Part shown: positions 7,385 through 18,603 of the stretch, in pieces
Position numbering within the stretch: the first letter of the stretch is position 1
How the letters are laid out: each line of letters begins with the position of its first letter
Source: an uncultured Prevotella sp.
Lineage (GTDB): Bacteria; Bacteroidota; Bacteroidia; Bacteroidales; Bacteroidaceae
NCBI GenBank assembly: GCA_934183135.1
Contig: CAKPRX010000038.1
Location: 1-21,153 of the forward strand
Reading direction: 5' to 3'
DNA: 21,153 nt
Translations under genes and position numbers: made by a program
Notes under the pieces: model-generated
Told to the model about the DNA's origin: nothing
The model's input: the letters and a program-made list of their open reading frames with translations, nothing else
Database searches by the model: none

Positions 7385-9919
7385 ATGAAATCGATCTGCG
7401 TAATTTTGACAATTCTGGCCACTCTGTGCAGCATGCCAATGGCAGCACAGACACCGGCACAGACACCTACATGTAAGGTGGTGGGCGTGGTGGCAGACAA
7501 AGAGACTGATGAGCCTGAGCCTATGGTTACGGTATGTGTATCGCACAAGGGGCTGCCCGGCGGAGGCACCAGAAAGGTGCTGGCCGATAGTGCAGGCCGA
7601 TTTGAAGTGGTGCTGCCCATACTGCCTGGTGCGTATGGCATTACGGCCGCCATGATAGGCAGGGTGGCTGTGCCACGCCAGTTTACCTTAGCTGAGGGCG
7701 ATACGCTCAAGAATATAGGACGGCTGTATATGACCGACGATGTGAAGATGCTGAAAGAGGTAACGGTGGATGCCCAGAAACCGCTGGTAACGATGGATGT
7801 AGACAAACTGACCTATGATGTGGCTGCCGACCCTGATGCCAAGACGCTCAGGCTGTCAGAACTGATGGGCAAGGTGCCGCTGATAAGTGTAGACGGCGAA
7901 GGCAATATAGAGATGAATGGTACCAAGAAATTCCTGATACTGCAGAACGGCCGCAAAACCGCCATTACGCGCAACCCCAAGGCCGTGTTGAGTAGTCTGC
8001 CAGCCGAGATGGTTAAAAGCATTGAGGTGATAACATCGCCTGGAGCCAAATATGATGCCGAGGGCATAGGCGGCATTATCAATATCGTGATGCGCTCGCA
8101 GTACGAGGGCCATCTTACCAGGCTGTTTGCCGATGCCGGTACGACGGCATACAGTGGCAGCGTGATGACGATGAGCAAGATAGGCAAGTTTGCCTTTGAT
8201 GGCAGCATTTCTTACAACCGCCTGCTGTTGCCCGAGGAGAATACCACCCTGCTGCGCGATGGCCGTGGCACTACCGGCGCTACGCAGCTCAGAAGCGAGA
8301 ACAGCAGTAAACCGCAGGGAAATACCGAGTTTGCCATGGTCAATGCCAGCTACGAGATAGACAGCCTGCGGATGATAACCTTCTCTTTGTCGGGCATGGG
8401 GAGCCAGGAGCATGCGATGAGCGATGAACGTACCGGTATGTGGAACCAGGGTGGCAGCCAGGCGGCCTATTCGTATATGCGCCATGGCAACCTGAGAAAC
8501 TCAAGTTTTAACGGAACCATCAACCTGGACTATCAGCAGGTGGGACGGCGCGACCCGCGGCGTACTACCACGTTGTCGTATCAGTTGAGTAGCGCTCCAT
8601 CGCACAATAAGGATATTACCCAGTATAGCGATATTGTAACCGGCGGCATGGCCGGAGTGGCCGACCAGCTGCAGCTGTATGACAGCCGCTCGGACCGCAA
8701 GGACAAAACCAATGAACATACGTTCCAGTATGACTTCTCTACTCCCCTGGGCCGGCAGCACATATTCGAAGTGGGCGCTAAGTACATACTGCGCAACAAC
8801 GAAAGCCAAAACGACCTGTATGACAGCCAAAACCAGAGTGCGGAATGGGCACACAATGACCTGCGGAGCAACCACTACAGGAACCGGAACAACATTCTGG
8901 GTGGTTATCTGAGCTATACCTATCGTGGAAAGGTCATCTCCGTGATGCCCGGCCTGCGCTATGAGTATACTTATCAGGACATCAAGTATCTGTCGGGCCC
9001 CATCGGAGCAGACGGAAACTACTCGAGCCATTATGCGAACGTGGTGCCCTCGCTGAAAGTAAACCTGAAGTTAGCTAAGTCGCAGTCGCTCCGTCTGGAA
9101 TATGGCAAACGGCTGTCGCGCCCCAGTATCTACTATCTCAATCCTTATTTCAACAATCTGAATCCGCAGAATATCGTGCAGGGCAACAGTAGTCTGGAAG
9201 CCGAGAACAGCTATAATCTGGGCGCTACCTATGGGTGGTTTACCCGTAAGACCACTCTTAACATCAGTTTTAACTATCGCCATCTGAGTAATGGTATAGA
9301 GAGTTACAGCCGGCTGATAGGCGAGGGAGGCGAGTATTTTGACAATGGTAAGCACTATGCGGCACCGGGCGCTATATATACTACCTATCTTAATGTAGGA
9401 CGGGTGGAGCGTACGGCGATGGACATATATTATAAATGGAACATCACCTCCAAACTCTGGATAACGCTGAACACAGGCGTGGCCTATGTAGACCTCAGAG
9501 ATCCCAGTCGCCAGCTGCAGAACCATGGTTGGAGTGGCAACGCCGCCCTGAACCTGTCGTGGCGTTTGCCAGCCGATTTCTCGCTGTATGCCATCTTGTC
9601 GGGAAGCACGAAGAGTTTCACCCTCCAGGGCAGTACCGACGGGATTGTTTATAACAGTTTCTCCCTGTCGCGTTCGTTCCTGCGCAACAAGCGGCTTTCC
9701 GTGTCGCTCCGTGCAGCAGACCCATTCCACAAGTGGCTCACCCGCACTACCTATACCCAGGGCACCGGTTACCATAGCCAGGCAGACAGACGGTACTCGC
9801 GCCAGCACTTCAGTATAGGGATAAGCTACCGCCTGGGCGATATGAAGTACTCCAAGACCAAGCGCTCTATGCACTCGATCTATAATGGCGACCTAAAGAC
9901 CGCGCCCACTGCAAAGTAG
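7385..9919 (+). CDS. Outer-membrane TonB-receptor-like beta-barrel protein (OMP_b-brl_3 type)
   Basis: 844 aa. It has a signal peptide (MKSICVILTILATLCSMPMAAQ), a carboxypeptidase-regulatory-like beta-sandwich at about 30-120 (VVGVVADKETDEP...DSAGRFEVVLP...), and a plug-like domain at about 130-235 (LSELMGKVPLISVDGEGNI, FLILQNGRK, EMVKSIEVITSPGAKYDAEGIGGIINI). A long Tyr/Asn/Ser-rich barrel runs to the C-terminus, with PGLRYEYTYQD, LRLEYGKRLSRPSIYYLNPYFNNLNPQNI and a final YRLGDMKYSK. This layout fits the outer-membrane beta-barrel family common in Bacteroidetes. It is shorter than SusC proteins, and no SusD partner is present. The upstream lipoprotein is its likely operon partner. The transported or exported substrate cannot be told from sequence. 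Confidence 0.9.
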   Translation: MKSICVILTILATLCSMPMAAQTPAQTPTCKVVGVVADKETDEPEPMVTVCVSHKGLPGGGTRKVLADSAGRFEVVLPILPGAYGITAAMIGRVAVPRQFTLAEGDTLKNIGRLYMTDDVKMLKEVTVDAQKPLVTMDVDKLTYDVAADPDAKTLRLSELMGKVPLISVDGEGNIEMNGTKKFLILQNGRKTAITRNPKAVLSSLPAEMVKSIEVITSPGAKYDAEGIGGIINIVMRSQYEGHLTRLFADAGTTAYSGSVMTMSKIGKFAFDGSISYNRLLLPEENTTLLRDGRGTTGATQLRSENSSKPQGNTEFAMVNASYEIDSLRMITFSLSGMGSQEHAMSDERTGMWNQGGSQAAYSYMRHGNLRNSSFNGTINLDYQQVGRRDPRRTTTLSYQLSSAPSHNKDITQYSDIVTGGMAGVADQLQLYDSRSDRKDKTNEHTFQYDFSTPLGRQHIFEVGAKYILRNNESQNDLYDSQNQSAEWAHNDLRSNHYRNRNNILGGYLSYTYRGKVISVMPGLRYEYTYQDIKYLSGPIGADGNYSSHYANVVPSLKVNLKLAKSQSLRLEYGKRLSRPSIYYLNPYFNNLNPQNIVQGNSSLEAENSYNLGATYGWFTRKTTLNISFNYRHLSNGIESYSRLIGEGGEYFDNGKHYAAPGAIYTTYLNVGRVERTAMDIYYKWNITSKLWITLNTGVAYVDLRDPSRQLQNHGWSGNAALNLSWRLPADFSLYAILSGSTKSFTLQGSTDGIVYNSFSLSRSFLRNKRLSVSLRAADPFHKWLTRTTYTQGTGYHSQADRRYSRQHFSIGISYRLGDMKYSKTKRSMHSIYNGDLKTAPTAK

Positions 9920-9954
9920 GCGTATGGGGGGCGTCGGTTCCCGGCTCTTGAGAT

Positions 9955-9990
9955 GGGGCGGCAGAGATGGAGTGTCTCTGCCGCCCCTAT
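9955..9990 (+). terminator. Stem-loop terminator after the receptor gene
   Basis: A perfect 13-bp stem (GGGGCGGCAGAGA, 9955-9967, with 9975-9987) and a 7-nt loop, 35 nt after the receptor stop, followed by TATTATAATA rather than a pure T tract. It likely ends the lipoprotein/receptor transcript. Confidence 0.65.
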
Positions 9991-10010
9991 TATAATAAAG
10001 GAAACCCTGT

Positions 10011-11677
<1,667 letters not shown>

Positions 11678-11681
11678 GTAT

Positions 11682-13124
11682 ATGAAACGAATGAAGAGAA
11701 TAGCTACGATACTGCTGGCCGCCACACTGGGGTGTGGCGGTACGGCTCTGGCTCAGAACGACCCTACGATAATGACCGTGAACGGCAAGCCCGTGACACG
11801 GTCTGAATTCGAATACTCGTATAACAAGAATAACAACGAGAATGTCATAGACCGCAAGAGCGTGAAGGAGTACGTAGACCTCTTCATCAACTATAAACTG
11901 AAGGTAGAGGCTGCCCTCGATGCGCATCTGGACACCCTCTCTTCCTTTAAAAAGGAGTTTGCCACTTACCGCGACCAGCAGATACGTCCGTCGCTGATAA
12001 CCCAGGACGACGTAGAGGCTGAGGCACGTAAGATATATGCCGACTACCGTACTCGGGTGAACAACTCGGGTGGGCTGGTCAAGGCGGCCCATATCCTGGT
12101 GATGATGCGCCAGAAAGCCTCGCCCGACCAGGTGCGCCAGGCTAAGTCGCGTATAGACTCTATCTATAAGGCGCTACAGAATGGAGCAGACTTTGCCGAG
12201 ACGGCCCGCCGTTGCTCTGACGACAAGGGGTCGGCCCAGCAGGGAGGCGAGTTGCCCTGGATAGAACATGGCCAGACGCTCAAGGAATTTGAGGGTCAGG
12301 TTTACGCCCTGAAGCCTGGGCAGATGAGCCGTCCCTTTGAGTCACCGGCCGGATGGCATATCGTGCTGCTCAAAGACAAGCGCATGTGCTTCCCCTACGA
12401 CTCGCTGCGTACCAGCATCCTCACTTTCATAGAGCGCCGCGGTCTCAAGGAGGCTATTATCAACCAACGGGTAGACTCGTTGGCCCGTCTGCATGGGCCA
12501 CAGGCCACTCCGGCTCAGGTTATGGATAGCTTGGCTATGGCTATGGAGGCTCGGTCGCCCCAGCTGCGCTATCTTGTTCAGGAATATCATGACGGCCTGC
12601 TCCTCTTCGAGATGAGTAACCGTACGGTATGGGACAAGGCCCAGAAAGATGAGGCTGGTCAGCAGGCTTACTTCGATAAGAACCGCAAAAAGTACCAATG
12701 GGCAGAGCCCCGTTTCAAGGGTATAGCTTACCATACACGGACTCAGGCTGATGTCAAGGCTGTTAAGGCGGCTGTCAAGGGCGTACCCTTTGACCATTGG
12801 GCCGAGACGCTGCGCACCACGTTTAACAAGGATAGCGTACTGCGTATTCGGGTTGAGAAAGGTATCTTCGCCAAGGGCGACAATCCCGTGGTAGACAGCG
12901 AGGTGTTCAAGACGGGCAAGAAGCCACAGCCTCTGAAAGATTTTCCCTTTGACGCGGTGTATGGCAAGCGTCTCAAGGCCCCCGAGACCATAGACGATGT
13001 GCGCTCGCTGGTACTGGCCGACTACCAGGAACAGCTGGAGCGCGAGTGGATAGACAGCCTGCGTCGCAAGTATACCGTAACGGTAAACGACGAGGTGGTG
13101 AAAACGGTAAATAATCATCATTAG
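11682..13124 (+). CDS. Periplasmic peptidyl-prolyl isomerase (parvulin/SurA-like), 480 aa
   Basis: The start is the ATG at 11682, giving MKRMKRIATILLAATLGCGGTALAQ, a clear signal peptide; the frame is open upstream inside guaB but that part is antigenically meaningless shadow. The N-terminal region (about 27-130) resembles the SurA chaperone module (TVNGKPVTRSEFEYSYNKN). One clear parvulin domain is at about 132-235: AAHILVMM, FAETARRCSDDKGSAQQGGELPWIEHG, and PFESPAGWHIVLL. The C-terminal half (about 375-470) looks like a degenerate second parvulin-type domain (YFDKNRKKYQW...). Together with the next gene it should fold and escort outer-membrane proteins across the periplasm. It ends 2 nt before surA. 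Confidence 0.92.
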   Translation: MKRMKRIATILLAATLGCGGTALAQNDPTIMTVNGKPVTRSEFEYSYNKNNNENVIDRKSVKEYVDLFINYKLKVEAALDAHLDTLSSFKKEFATYRDQQIRPSLITQDDVEAEARKIYADYRTRVNNSGGLVKAAHILVMMRQKASPDQVRQAKSRIDSIYKALQNGADFAETARRCSDDKGSAQQGGELPWIEHGQTLKEFEGQVYALKPGQMSRPFESPAGWHIVLLKDKRMCFPYDSLRTSILTFIERRGLKEAIINQRVDSLARLHGPQATPAQVMDSLAMAMEARSPQLRYLVQEYHDGLLLFEMSNRTVWDKAQKDEAGQQAYFDKNRKKYQWAEPRFKGIAYHTRTQADVKAVKAAVKGVPFDHWAETLRTTFNKDSVLRIRVEKGIFAKGDNPVVDSEVFKTGKKPQPLKDFPFDAVYGKRLKAPETIDDVRSLVLADYQEQLEREWIDSLRRKYTVTVNDEVVKTVNNHH

Positions 13125-13126
13125 GA

Positions 13127-14563
13127 ATGAAGAATATATATAAAATAGGTATAGGTGCAACGGCTTTTGCGCTGCTCATGGGTAGTCAGGCCATGGCTGT
13201 CAGAAACAGTATGACGCCTGCCCCTAAAGACTCGGTAAAGGCTGTGGCTGATGCCGATGTGCCAGAGTCCTCGGTAGTAGACGAGGTGATCTGGGTGGTA
13301 GGCGACGAGCCTATCCTGAAGTCAGACGTGGAGACTATGCGCCTGCAGGGACAGATGGAGGGCATCACGTGGAAGAGCGACCCCGACTGTGCCATCCCGG
13401 AGGAGATGGCCGTGCAGAAACTCTTCCTGCATCAGGCTGAGATAGACTCTATCCAGGTGTCAGAGAGCGACGTGACCAGCAGTATAGACCAGCAGATAAA
13501 CTACTGGATATCAATGGCTGGCTCTAAGGAGAAACTGGAGGAGTACCGCAATCAGACAGTGGCTCAGATGAGACAGCAGATGCGCGATGACTTCCGTAAC
13601 CAGCAGCTTATCTCTAAGATGAGGCAGGAGTTGGTCAAGGACATTACCGTTACGCCCAGCGAGGTACGCAAGTATTTTGCCAAGTTGCCTGCCGACAGCA
13701 TACCTTTCGTTCCTACCACGGTAGAGGTCGAGATTATAACCAGGCAGCCTAAGGCCACCCAGGAGGAGATAAACCGGGTGAAGGACGAGCTGCGTGGCTA
13801 TACCGACCGAATTAACAAGGGCGAGACTTCGTTTGCTACCCTGGCCCGCCTGTACTCCGAGGATCCTGGCTCGGCCCGTCGTGGCGGTGAGATGGACTAT
13901 GTGGGACGTGGCATGTTGGACCAGGCTTTTGCCAATGTGGCCTTTAACCTGACAGACCCTAAGAAAATATCCAAGATAGTGGAGTCTGAGTTCGGGTATC
14001 ATATTATCCAACTGATAGACAAGCGGGGTGACCGTATCAAGGTACGCCACATTCTTCGCCGGCCTAAGGTTTCGCAGGACATCATAGACAAAACGCGTCT
14101 GCGGTTGGACTCGGTGGCCATGGAGATACGCGATGGCAAGTACCCGTTTGAGGCGGCTGCTTCCTATATATCGGATGATAAGGACACACGTAACAATAAC
14201 GGACTGATGGCCTTTACTGATCAGGAAAGCCAGAGCCGTACATCGCGCTTTGAGATGAAAGACCTTCCAGCAGAGGTGGCTCAGCATGTAGAGGGAATGA
14301 AGGTTGGCGAGGTGTCTGGCGCCTTTGAGATGATGAACTCTAAGGGGCAGAAGGTGTGTGCCATCGTCAAGCTCAAAAGCCGCATGGAGGGTCACCGGGC
14401 CACCTTGGCCGAGGACTATCAGGTCATGAAGAATATAGTTGTAGCCAAGTTGCGTGAGCAGAAGTTGCACGACTGGGTGGTGGACAAGATTAAGCACACC
14501 TATGTATGGATGGCCGACCGTTATAAGAACTGCAACTACGAATACCAAGGTTGGGTGAGATGA
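13127..14563 (+). CDS. surA: Periplasmic chaperone / peptidyl-prolyl isomerase SurA
   Basis: 478 aa with a signal peptide (to about residue 24, QAMA). The N-terminal SurA module is at about 50-190: DEVIWVVGDEPILKSDVE and a helical region MRQQMRDDFRNQQLISKMRQELV, then VTPSEVRKYF. Two parvulin domains follow at about 198-300 (FATLARLYSEDPGSARRGGEMDYVGRG; EFGYHIIQLID) and about 303-417 (RIKVRHILRRPKVS; GLMAF). The SurA-N plus two PPIase domains match E. coli SurA in order. It acts in the periplasm on unfolded outer-membrane beta-barrels. Its TGA overlaps the next ATG (ATGA), so it is translationally coupled to the OstA-like gene. Confidence 0.93.
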   Translation: MKNIYKIGIGATAFALLMGSQAMAVRNSMTPAPKDSVKAVADADVPESSVVDEVIWVVGDEPILKSDVETMRLQGQMEGITWKSDPDCAIPEEMAVQKLFLHQAEIDSIQVSESDVTSSIDQQINYWISMAGSKEKLEEYRNQTVAQMRQQMRDDFRNQQLISKMRQELVKDITVTPSEVRKYFAKLPADSIPFVPTTVEVEIITRQPKATQEEINRVKDELRGYTDRINKGETSFATLARLYSEDPGSARRGGEMDYVGRGMLDQAFANVAFNLTDPKKISKIVESEFGYHIIQLIDKRGDRIKVRHILRRPKVSQDIIDKTRLRLDSVAMEIRDGKYPFEAAASYISDDKDTRNNNGLMAFTDQESQSRTSRFEMKDLPAEVAQHVEGMKVGEVSGAFEMMNSKGQKVCAIVKLKSRMEGHRATLAEDYQVMKNIVVAKLREQKLHDWVVDKIKHTYVWMADRYKNCNYEYQGWVR

Positions 14564-16224
14564 CGCGGCGCATACAGATAGTACAATTCATATCAGGGCA
14601 TAGGATTACAGTAGCTGTAGTTCTATGCTTTTTTGCCCTATGCGTGCAGTCGGTATTGCCACCCACCCATAAGGCGAAGCCTAAGCCCAAGACGGATGAG
14701 AAAATCTATCTTGTACACTCGGACGAGCTGAAATTTGATCACTTCGGTGTCAATCCTGATGCCCAGATAGCCAAGGGTCATGTACATTTCAGTCACCAGG
14801 GTGCTCAACTGTGGTGCGACAGCGCCTATTTCTATCAGGAATCCAATTCGGTCAAGGCTTTTGGCAATGTGCGCTTCAAGCAGGGCGACACCCTGTCGCT
14901 TACAGCCCGTTATGCCGACTACGATGGGGTAGAGCAGCGTATGGCCGCACGGTACAATGTGGTGCTGACACACCGCCGGCAGGTGCTGAAGACCGATAGT
15001 CTGAACTACGATAGGCTCTATAACTACGCCTACTTTATGGAGGGCGGTACGCTGGAGGACGGCAAGGACAAGTTAGTGGCCGACTGGGGAAAATACAATC
15101 TGGACACACGCGACGCCGTGTTCTACTATAATGTGAAGATGCGTAGCGCCGACAGGCTCATCGTGACCGACACGCTGTACTATGACACCCGTAAGTCAAT
15201 GGCCCATGTGGTGGGCCCGGGGTCGCGCATTACTTCTAAGGAGAGTGTGGTCAAAACGACCGATGCCTACTATAACACTAAGACCGACCGTGCCATGCTG
15301 TATGGACGTTCCACCCTGGAGGACAAGCAGAAGAGCCTGGTGGGCGACAGCCTGTACTATGTCAAGAATGGTGACAGCTACGGATATGGCCATGTCGTCT
15401 ATGTAGATAAGGAGAACAAGAACTCGCTGGTCTGTGACGAGTTGAAGTATAATGAGAAGACCGGGGCCGGTTATGCCACCAAGCATGCCCTGCTCAAGGA
15501 CTACTCGCAGGGCAAGGATACTCTCTACGCCCATGCCGACTCTATCAAGATATTTACATTCAATATTAATACCGACTCCGTGTACCGTAAGGTTCATTGT
15601 TATAACAAGGTGAGCATTTTTCGTGCCGACGTACAGGCCATTAGTGACTCGCTGGTGTTTAACAGCCAGGACTCGTGTCTGACTATGTACAAAGACCCCG
15701 TTGTATGGAGCGATGGCCGCCAGCTTCTGGGCGAGGTTATCAAGGTGTACATGAACGACTCGACCGTGCGCTTCGCTCAGGTTGTCGGCCAGGCCCTCTC
15801 GGTAGAGCAGATGCCCGACAAGCAGCATTATAACCAGGTGGCCTCGCGGCTGATGAACGCTTATTTTGACCAGGGCAATATCCGTCAGACTGAAGCTATT
15901 GGCAATGTGCGTACCGTGTACTACTATACCGACGATAAGGACAGCTCGCTGGTGGCCCTCAACTACATGGAGACCGATACCCTGCGTATGTACCTGTCGG
16001 ACAAGCGCCAACTGGAACGGATATGGGCCTGCAAGCCAGAAGGAACCATGTATCCCATATCCCAGATACCGCCAGGCAAGGAGAAACTGGATGTCTTTGT
16101 GTGGCTGGAGGAGTTGCGCCCTAAGGACAAGGATGACATATTTAACTGGCGGGGCAAGAAACCCGGCGAGGGACTGGTGGTGCGTAAGCGCCATGAGGCT
16201 CCGTTGCAACGGTTAGATAACTGA
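14560..16224 (+). CDS. OstA-like protein (LptA/LptD-N-related beta-jellyroll, LPS transport)
   Basis: 554 aa. I chose the ATG at 14560 (ATGA overlap with surA); an in-frame ATG three codons earlier is also possible. The N-terminus has a membrane segment or signal sequence (ITVAVVLCFFALCVQSVLP) and a Lys/Pro-rich linker. After it come repeated OstA-type strands: DAQIAKGHVHFSHQGAQLWCDSAYFY, VKAFGNVRFKQGDTLSLTARYADYDG, and later VVKTTDAYYNTKTDRAMLYGRSTLEDKQKSLVGDSLYY. This alternation of 'x-A-x-G-x-V-x-F / L-x-D-x-x-x-Y' is the LptA/OstA bridge fold that shields lipid A crossing the periplasm. Its length suggests several OstA domains in tandem, more than in E. coli LptA. Context with surA supports outer-membrane assembly. 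Confidence 0.9.
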   Translation: MTRRIQIVQFISGHRITVAVVLCFFALCVQSVLPPTHKAKPKPKTDEKIYLVHSDELKFDHFGVNPDAQIAKGHVHFSHQGAQLWCDSAYFYQESNSVKAFGNVRFKQGDTLSLTARYADYDGVEQRMAARYNVVLTHRRQVLKTDSLNYDRLYNYAYFMEGGTLEDGKDKLVADWGKYNLDTRDAVFYYNVKMRSADRLIVTDTLYYDTRKSMAHVVGPGSRITSKESVVKTTDAYYNTKTDRAMLYGRSTLEDKQKSLVGDSLYYVKNGDSYGYGHVVYVDKENKNSLVCDELKYNEKTGAGYATKHALLKDYSQGKDTLYAHADSIKIFTFNINTDSVYRKVHCYNKVSIFRADVQAISDSLVFNSQDSCLTMYKDPVVWSDGRQLLGEVIKVYMNDSTVRFAQVVGQALSVEQMPDKQHYNQVASRLMNAYFDQGNIRQTEAIGNVRTVYYYTDDKDSSLVALNYMETDTLRMYLSDKRQLERIWACKPEGTMYPISQIPPGKEKLDVFVWLEELRPKDKDDIFNWRGKKPGEGLVVRKRHEAPLQRLDN

Positions 16225-16496
16225 TGGGATGGCTGTCAGCACAGCGGCCGCGCGGTTTTAGGCACACCTGTTTATATATAGACGCGCGCCGCGAACAGGT
16301 GGCCCAGGCCCGAAAGCACTATGCTGCGGGCCGTGAGACAGCGCATGCTCCAGCCGGACTCTATGCCGATACGGCGCTGGGCAGAGTCCGTGTGCGATAT
16401 CGGGCTCGCGCAGCCCATGGTAGGATGATGGTGAGTGTGCTCGTACCCCTACTGATGTTGGCCGTCGTACTGATGGCCGTATTATTTTTCCTTTAA
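16224..16496 (+). CDS. Small conserved protein with C-terminal membrane helix, 90 aa
   Basis: It starts in a TGATG overlap with the OstA-like stop. A basic N-terminal part contains RPRGFRHTCLYIDARREQVAQAR (RPRxFxHxxxxxDxR), a pattern I associate with a small Bacteroidetes protein found next to mutL. A single hydrophobic helix at about 69-90 runs to the last residue (SVLVPLLMLAVVLMAVLFFL), so it is probably tail-anchored with its basic domain in the cytoplasm. The middle is unusually Arg/Ala-rich and GC-rich compared with its neighbours. Function unknown. Confidence 0.75.
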   Translation: MGWLSAQRPRGFRHTCLYIDARREQVAQARKHYAAGRETAHAPAGLYADTALGRVRVRYRARAAHGRMMVSVLVPLLMLAVVLMAVLFFL

Positions 16497-16511
16497 ACGA
16501 TAAATGTACGT

Positions 16512-18323
16512 ATGAGTGATATAATTCAGTTGCTTCCCGACTCGGTGGCCAATCAGATTGCGGCAGGCGAGGTAATACAGCGCCCGGCCAGCGTGATAAA
16601 GGAACTGGTAGAAAACTCGGTAGATGCTGGTGCCAAGCGTATCCAGGTACTGGTAACCGATGCAGGCCGTACGGCCATTCAGGTGATAGATGATGGCAAG
16701 GGCATGTCAGAAACCGACGCACGCCTCTCCTTTGAGCGTCATGCCACTTCCAAGATACGGCAGGCTCAGGATCTTTTTGCCCTGACCACCATGGGTTTTC
16801 GCGGAGAGGCGCTGGCTTCTATCGCTGCGGTGGCCCAGATAGAACTCAAGACCCGCCTGGCTACCGAGGAGATAGGCTCGCATCTTACCATATCTGGCTC
16901 GCGCTTTATTGGACAGGAGCCATGTGCCTGCCCCGTGGGTAGCAATTTCCTGGTAGAGAACCTGTTTTACAATGTACCTGCCCGCCGCAAGTTTCTCAAG
17001 TCCAACTCTACCGAACTCAACAATATCCTTATGGCCTTTGAGCGCATAGCCCTCGTGTACCCCGAGGTCGCTTTCACGCTGTCAAGCAATGGGACCGAGA
17101 TGTTTAATCTGCGGGCAGGCGGACTCCGTCAGCGTATCGCCGATGTCTTTGGACGTAAGATGGACAGCGACCTGATACCCGTGAATGTCGATACCTCGAT
17201 GTGTGCCGTCAAGGGATTTGTGGGCAAGCCAGAGACCGCCCGTAAGAAAGGTGCCCAGCAGTTTTTCTTTGTCAACGGGCGCTATATGAAGCATCCTTAC
17301 TTTAACAAGGCGGTCATGTCCTCGTTTGAACGGCTCGTTCCCGCTGGCGAGCAGGTTCCTTATTTCATCTATTTCACGGTCGACCCGGAGAATATAGACG
17401 TGAACATCCATCCCACGAAAACCGAGATAAAGTTTGAGAACGAGCAGGCCATCTGGCAGATACTTGCCGCAGCGGTCAAGGAGTCGATAGGTGTGTTCAA
17501 CGACATTCCGTCTATCGATTTTGACACCCAGGGCCGTCCGGACATACCCGTCTTTAACGGTTCGGCCCCGGTAGTCGATGCCCCCAAGGTGCAGTATAAT
17601 CCCAACTACAATCCCTTTAAGTCGACCGCTCCCCAGAAGCCGTCTGCCCCGGCCCGCGACTGGCAAGAACTGTACAGCGGCCTGTCCGACAGTGCCGAGG
17701 AGACCGAGGGCGAGGTGTTTCTCTCTAAGGGGGGCGGCCCCGGCCAGCTGATAGACGACAAGTCGCCGGTACATTACCAGTATAAGGGCAAGTATATAAT
17801 GACGGCCGTCAAGTCGGGCCTGATGATTATAGACCAGTATCGCGCGCACGTACGTATATTATATGAACGCTATCTGCAGCAGGTACAGGGCCAGAAAGGC
17901 GAGTCGCAGAAGGTGATGTTTCCCGAGGTGGTCCAGTTGTCGGTAGCCGATGCGGCTGTACTGCAGGACGTTATGCCCGAGTTGGTAGACATGGGTTTCG
18001 AACTTACAGACCTTGGCGGAGGCAGCTATGCCGTTAACGCTACGCCTGTCGGCATCGAGGGCGTCAATGTGAGTGCCTTGCTGAATGACATGCTTGCCTC
18101 GGCCCGTGAGAAGGGTGGGGGAGTCAAGGACGACATTAACCACAAACTGGCCCTCAGCATGGCCCGTCATGCCGCCATACCCCAGGGCCAGGTGCTCAGC
18201 AACATGGAGATGGAGAATATAGTCAATGAACTGTTCGCCTGTTCCAATGTCAACTATACGCCCGACGGCAAGAATATACTGTGCATCCTTAAACAGCAGG
18301 AGATAGAGAGCCTGTTGGGATAG
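16512..18323 (+). CDS. mutL: DNA mismatch repair protein MutL
   Basis: 603 aa. The GHKL ATPase domain is intact: [27 protein letters not shown] (14-40, with Glu31 and Asn35), DDGKGM (60-65), [17 protein letters not shown] (95-104), [13 protein letters not shown] (152-164), and [12 protein letters not shown] (297-308). A Pro-rich linker (about 345-400) leads to the dimerisation domain. The endonuclease motif DQHAxxExxxxE of many MutL proteins is replaced by [12 protein letters not shown] (441-452), and the usual C-terminal CPHGRP-like metal site reads TPDGKN (583-588). It therefore appears not to be a nicking MutL. It is the last gene of the guaB operon, 15 nt after the small membrane protein. 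Confidence 0.97.
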   Translation: MSDIIQLLPDSVANQIAAGEVIQRPASVIKELVENSVDAGAKRIQVLVTDAGRTAIQVIDDGKGMSETDARLSFERHATSKIRQAQDLFALTTMGFRGEALASIAAVAQIELKTRLATEEIGSHLTISGSRFIGQEPCACPVGSNFLVENLFYNVPARRKFLKSNSTELNNILMAFERIALVYPEVAFTLSSNGTEMFNLRAGGLRQRIADVFGRKMDSDLIPVNVDTSMCAVKGFVGKPETARKKGAQQFFFVNGRYMKHPYFNKAVMSSFERLVPAGEQVPYFIYFTVDPENIDVNIHPTKTEIKFENEQAIWQILAAAVKESIGVFNDIPSIDFDTQGRPDIPVFNGSAPVVDAPKVQYNPNYNPFKSTAPQKPSAPARDWQELYSGLSDSAEETEGEVFLSKGGGPGQLIDDKSPVHYQYKGKYIMTAVKSGLMIIDQYRAHVRILYERYLQQVQGQKGESQKVMFPEVVQLSVADAAVLQDVMPELVDMGFELTDLGGGSYAVNATPVGIEGVNVSALLNDMLASAREKGGGVKDDINHKLALSMARHAAIPQGQVLSNMEMENIVNELFACSNVNYTPDGKNILCILKQQEIESLLG

Positions 18324-18345
18324 GCGGCTTCCCCTGTTGGGGTTG

Positions 18346-18489
18346 GCCACCATGGTCCTTCTGTCCATGGTGGCGGTCCTGCCCCTGCGGGCAGGTTACT
18401 GTCCTGAGCCAGTTCCCGGCCTTTTCCGAAGGTGGCTCGGGCCCCTTTAGGCGCTATGTCGGCTCTTTACACACCATTGATTGTGTAAA
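18346..18489 (+). terminator. Series of hairpins after mutL (probable termination/insulation region)
   Basis: Four stem-loops in a row: 18346-18374 (10-bp GCCACCATGG stem, 9-nt loop); 18378-18395 (CCTGCCC/GGGCAGG, 4-nt loop); 18403-18441 (9 bp with one G-U, inner CCTT/AAGG); 18466-18489 (TTTACACA/TGTGTAAA, 8-nt loop, followed by AATTGTTT). None has a classical T tract directly after a GC stem. They likely end the guaB-mutL transcript and separate it from ompA. The whole 18324-18682 gap holds only these and the ompA promoter and leader. Confidence 0.5.
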
Positions 18490-18590
18490 AAATTGTTTAT
18501 GTCGCATAAATAAAACTAAAACAATACAACTTTTTTGACCGTAGTTGTGATTTTTTTAGGTAAAATCCGATTGCGTAATGAAATTTTAGC

Positions 18591-18598
18591 TATCTTTG
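18591..18598 (+). promoter_or_regulatory. -7 element of the ompA promoter
   Basis: TATCTTTG followed by CAAA, an exact TAnnTTTG match. A TTG at 18571-18573 is a possible but shortened-spacing -33. The predicted start is at about 18604-18606, with a leader of about 78 nt. Confidence 0.75.
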
Positions 18599-18603
18599 CA
18601 AAT

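Noticed and set aside
18353..18451. Short plus-strand ORF after mutL starting in the ATGG hairpin
   Set aside because: It is made entirely of the hairpin arms and has no ribosome-binding context; better explained as structured non-coding DNA.
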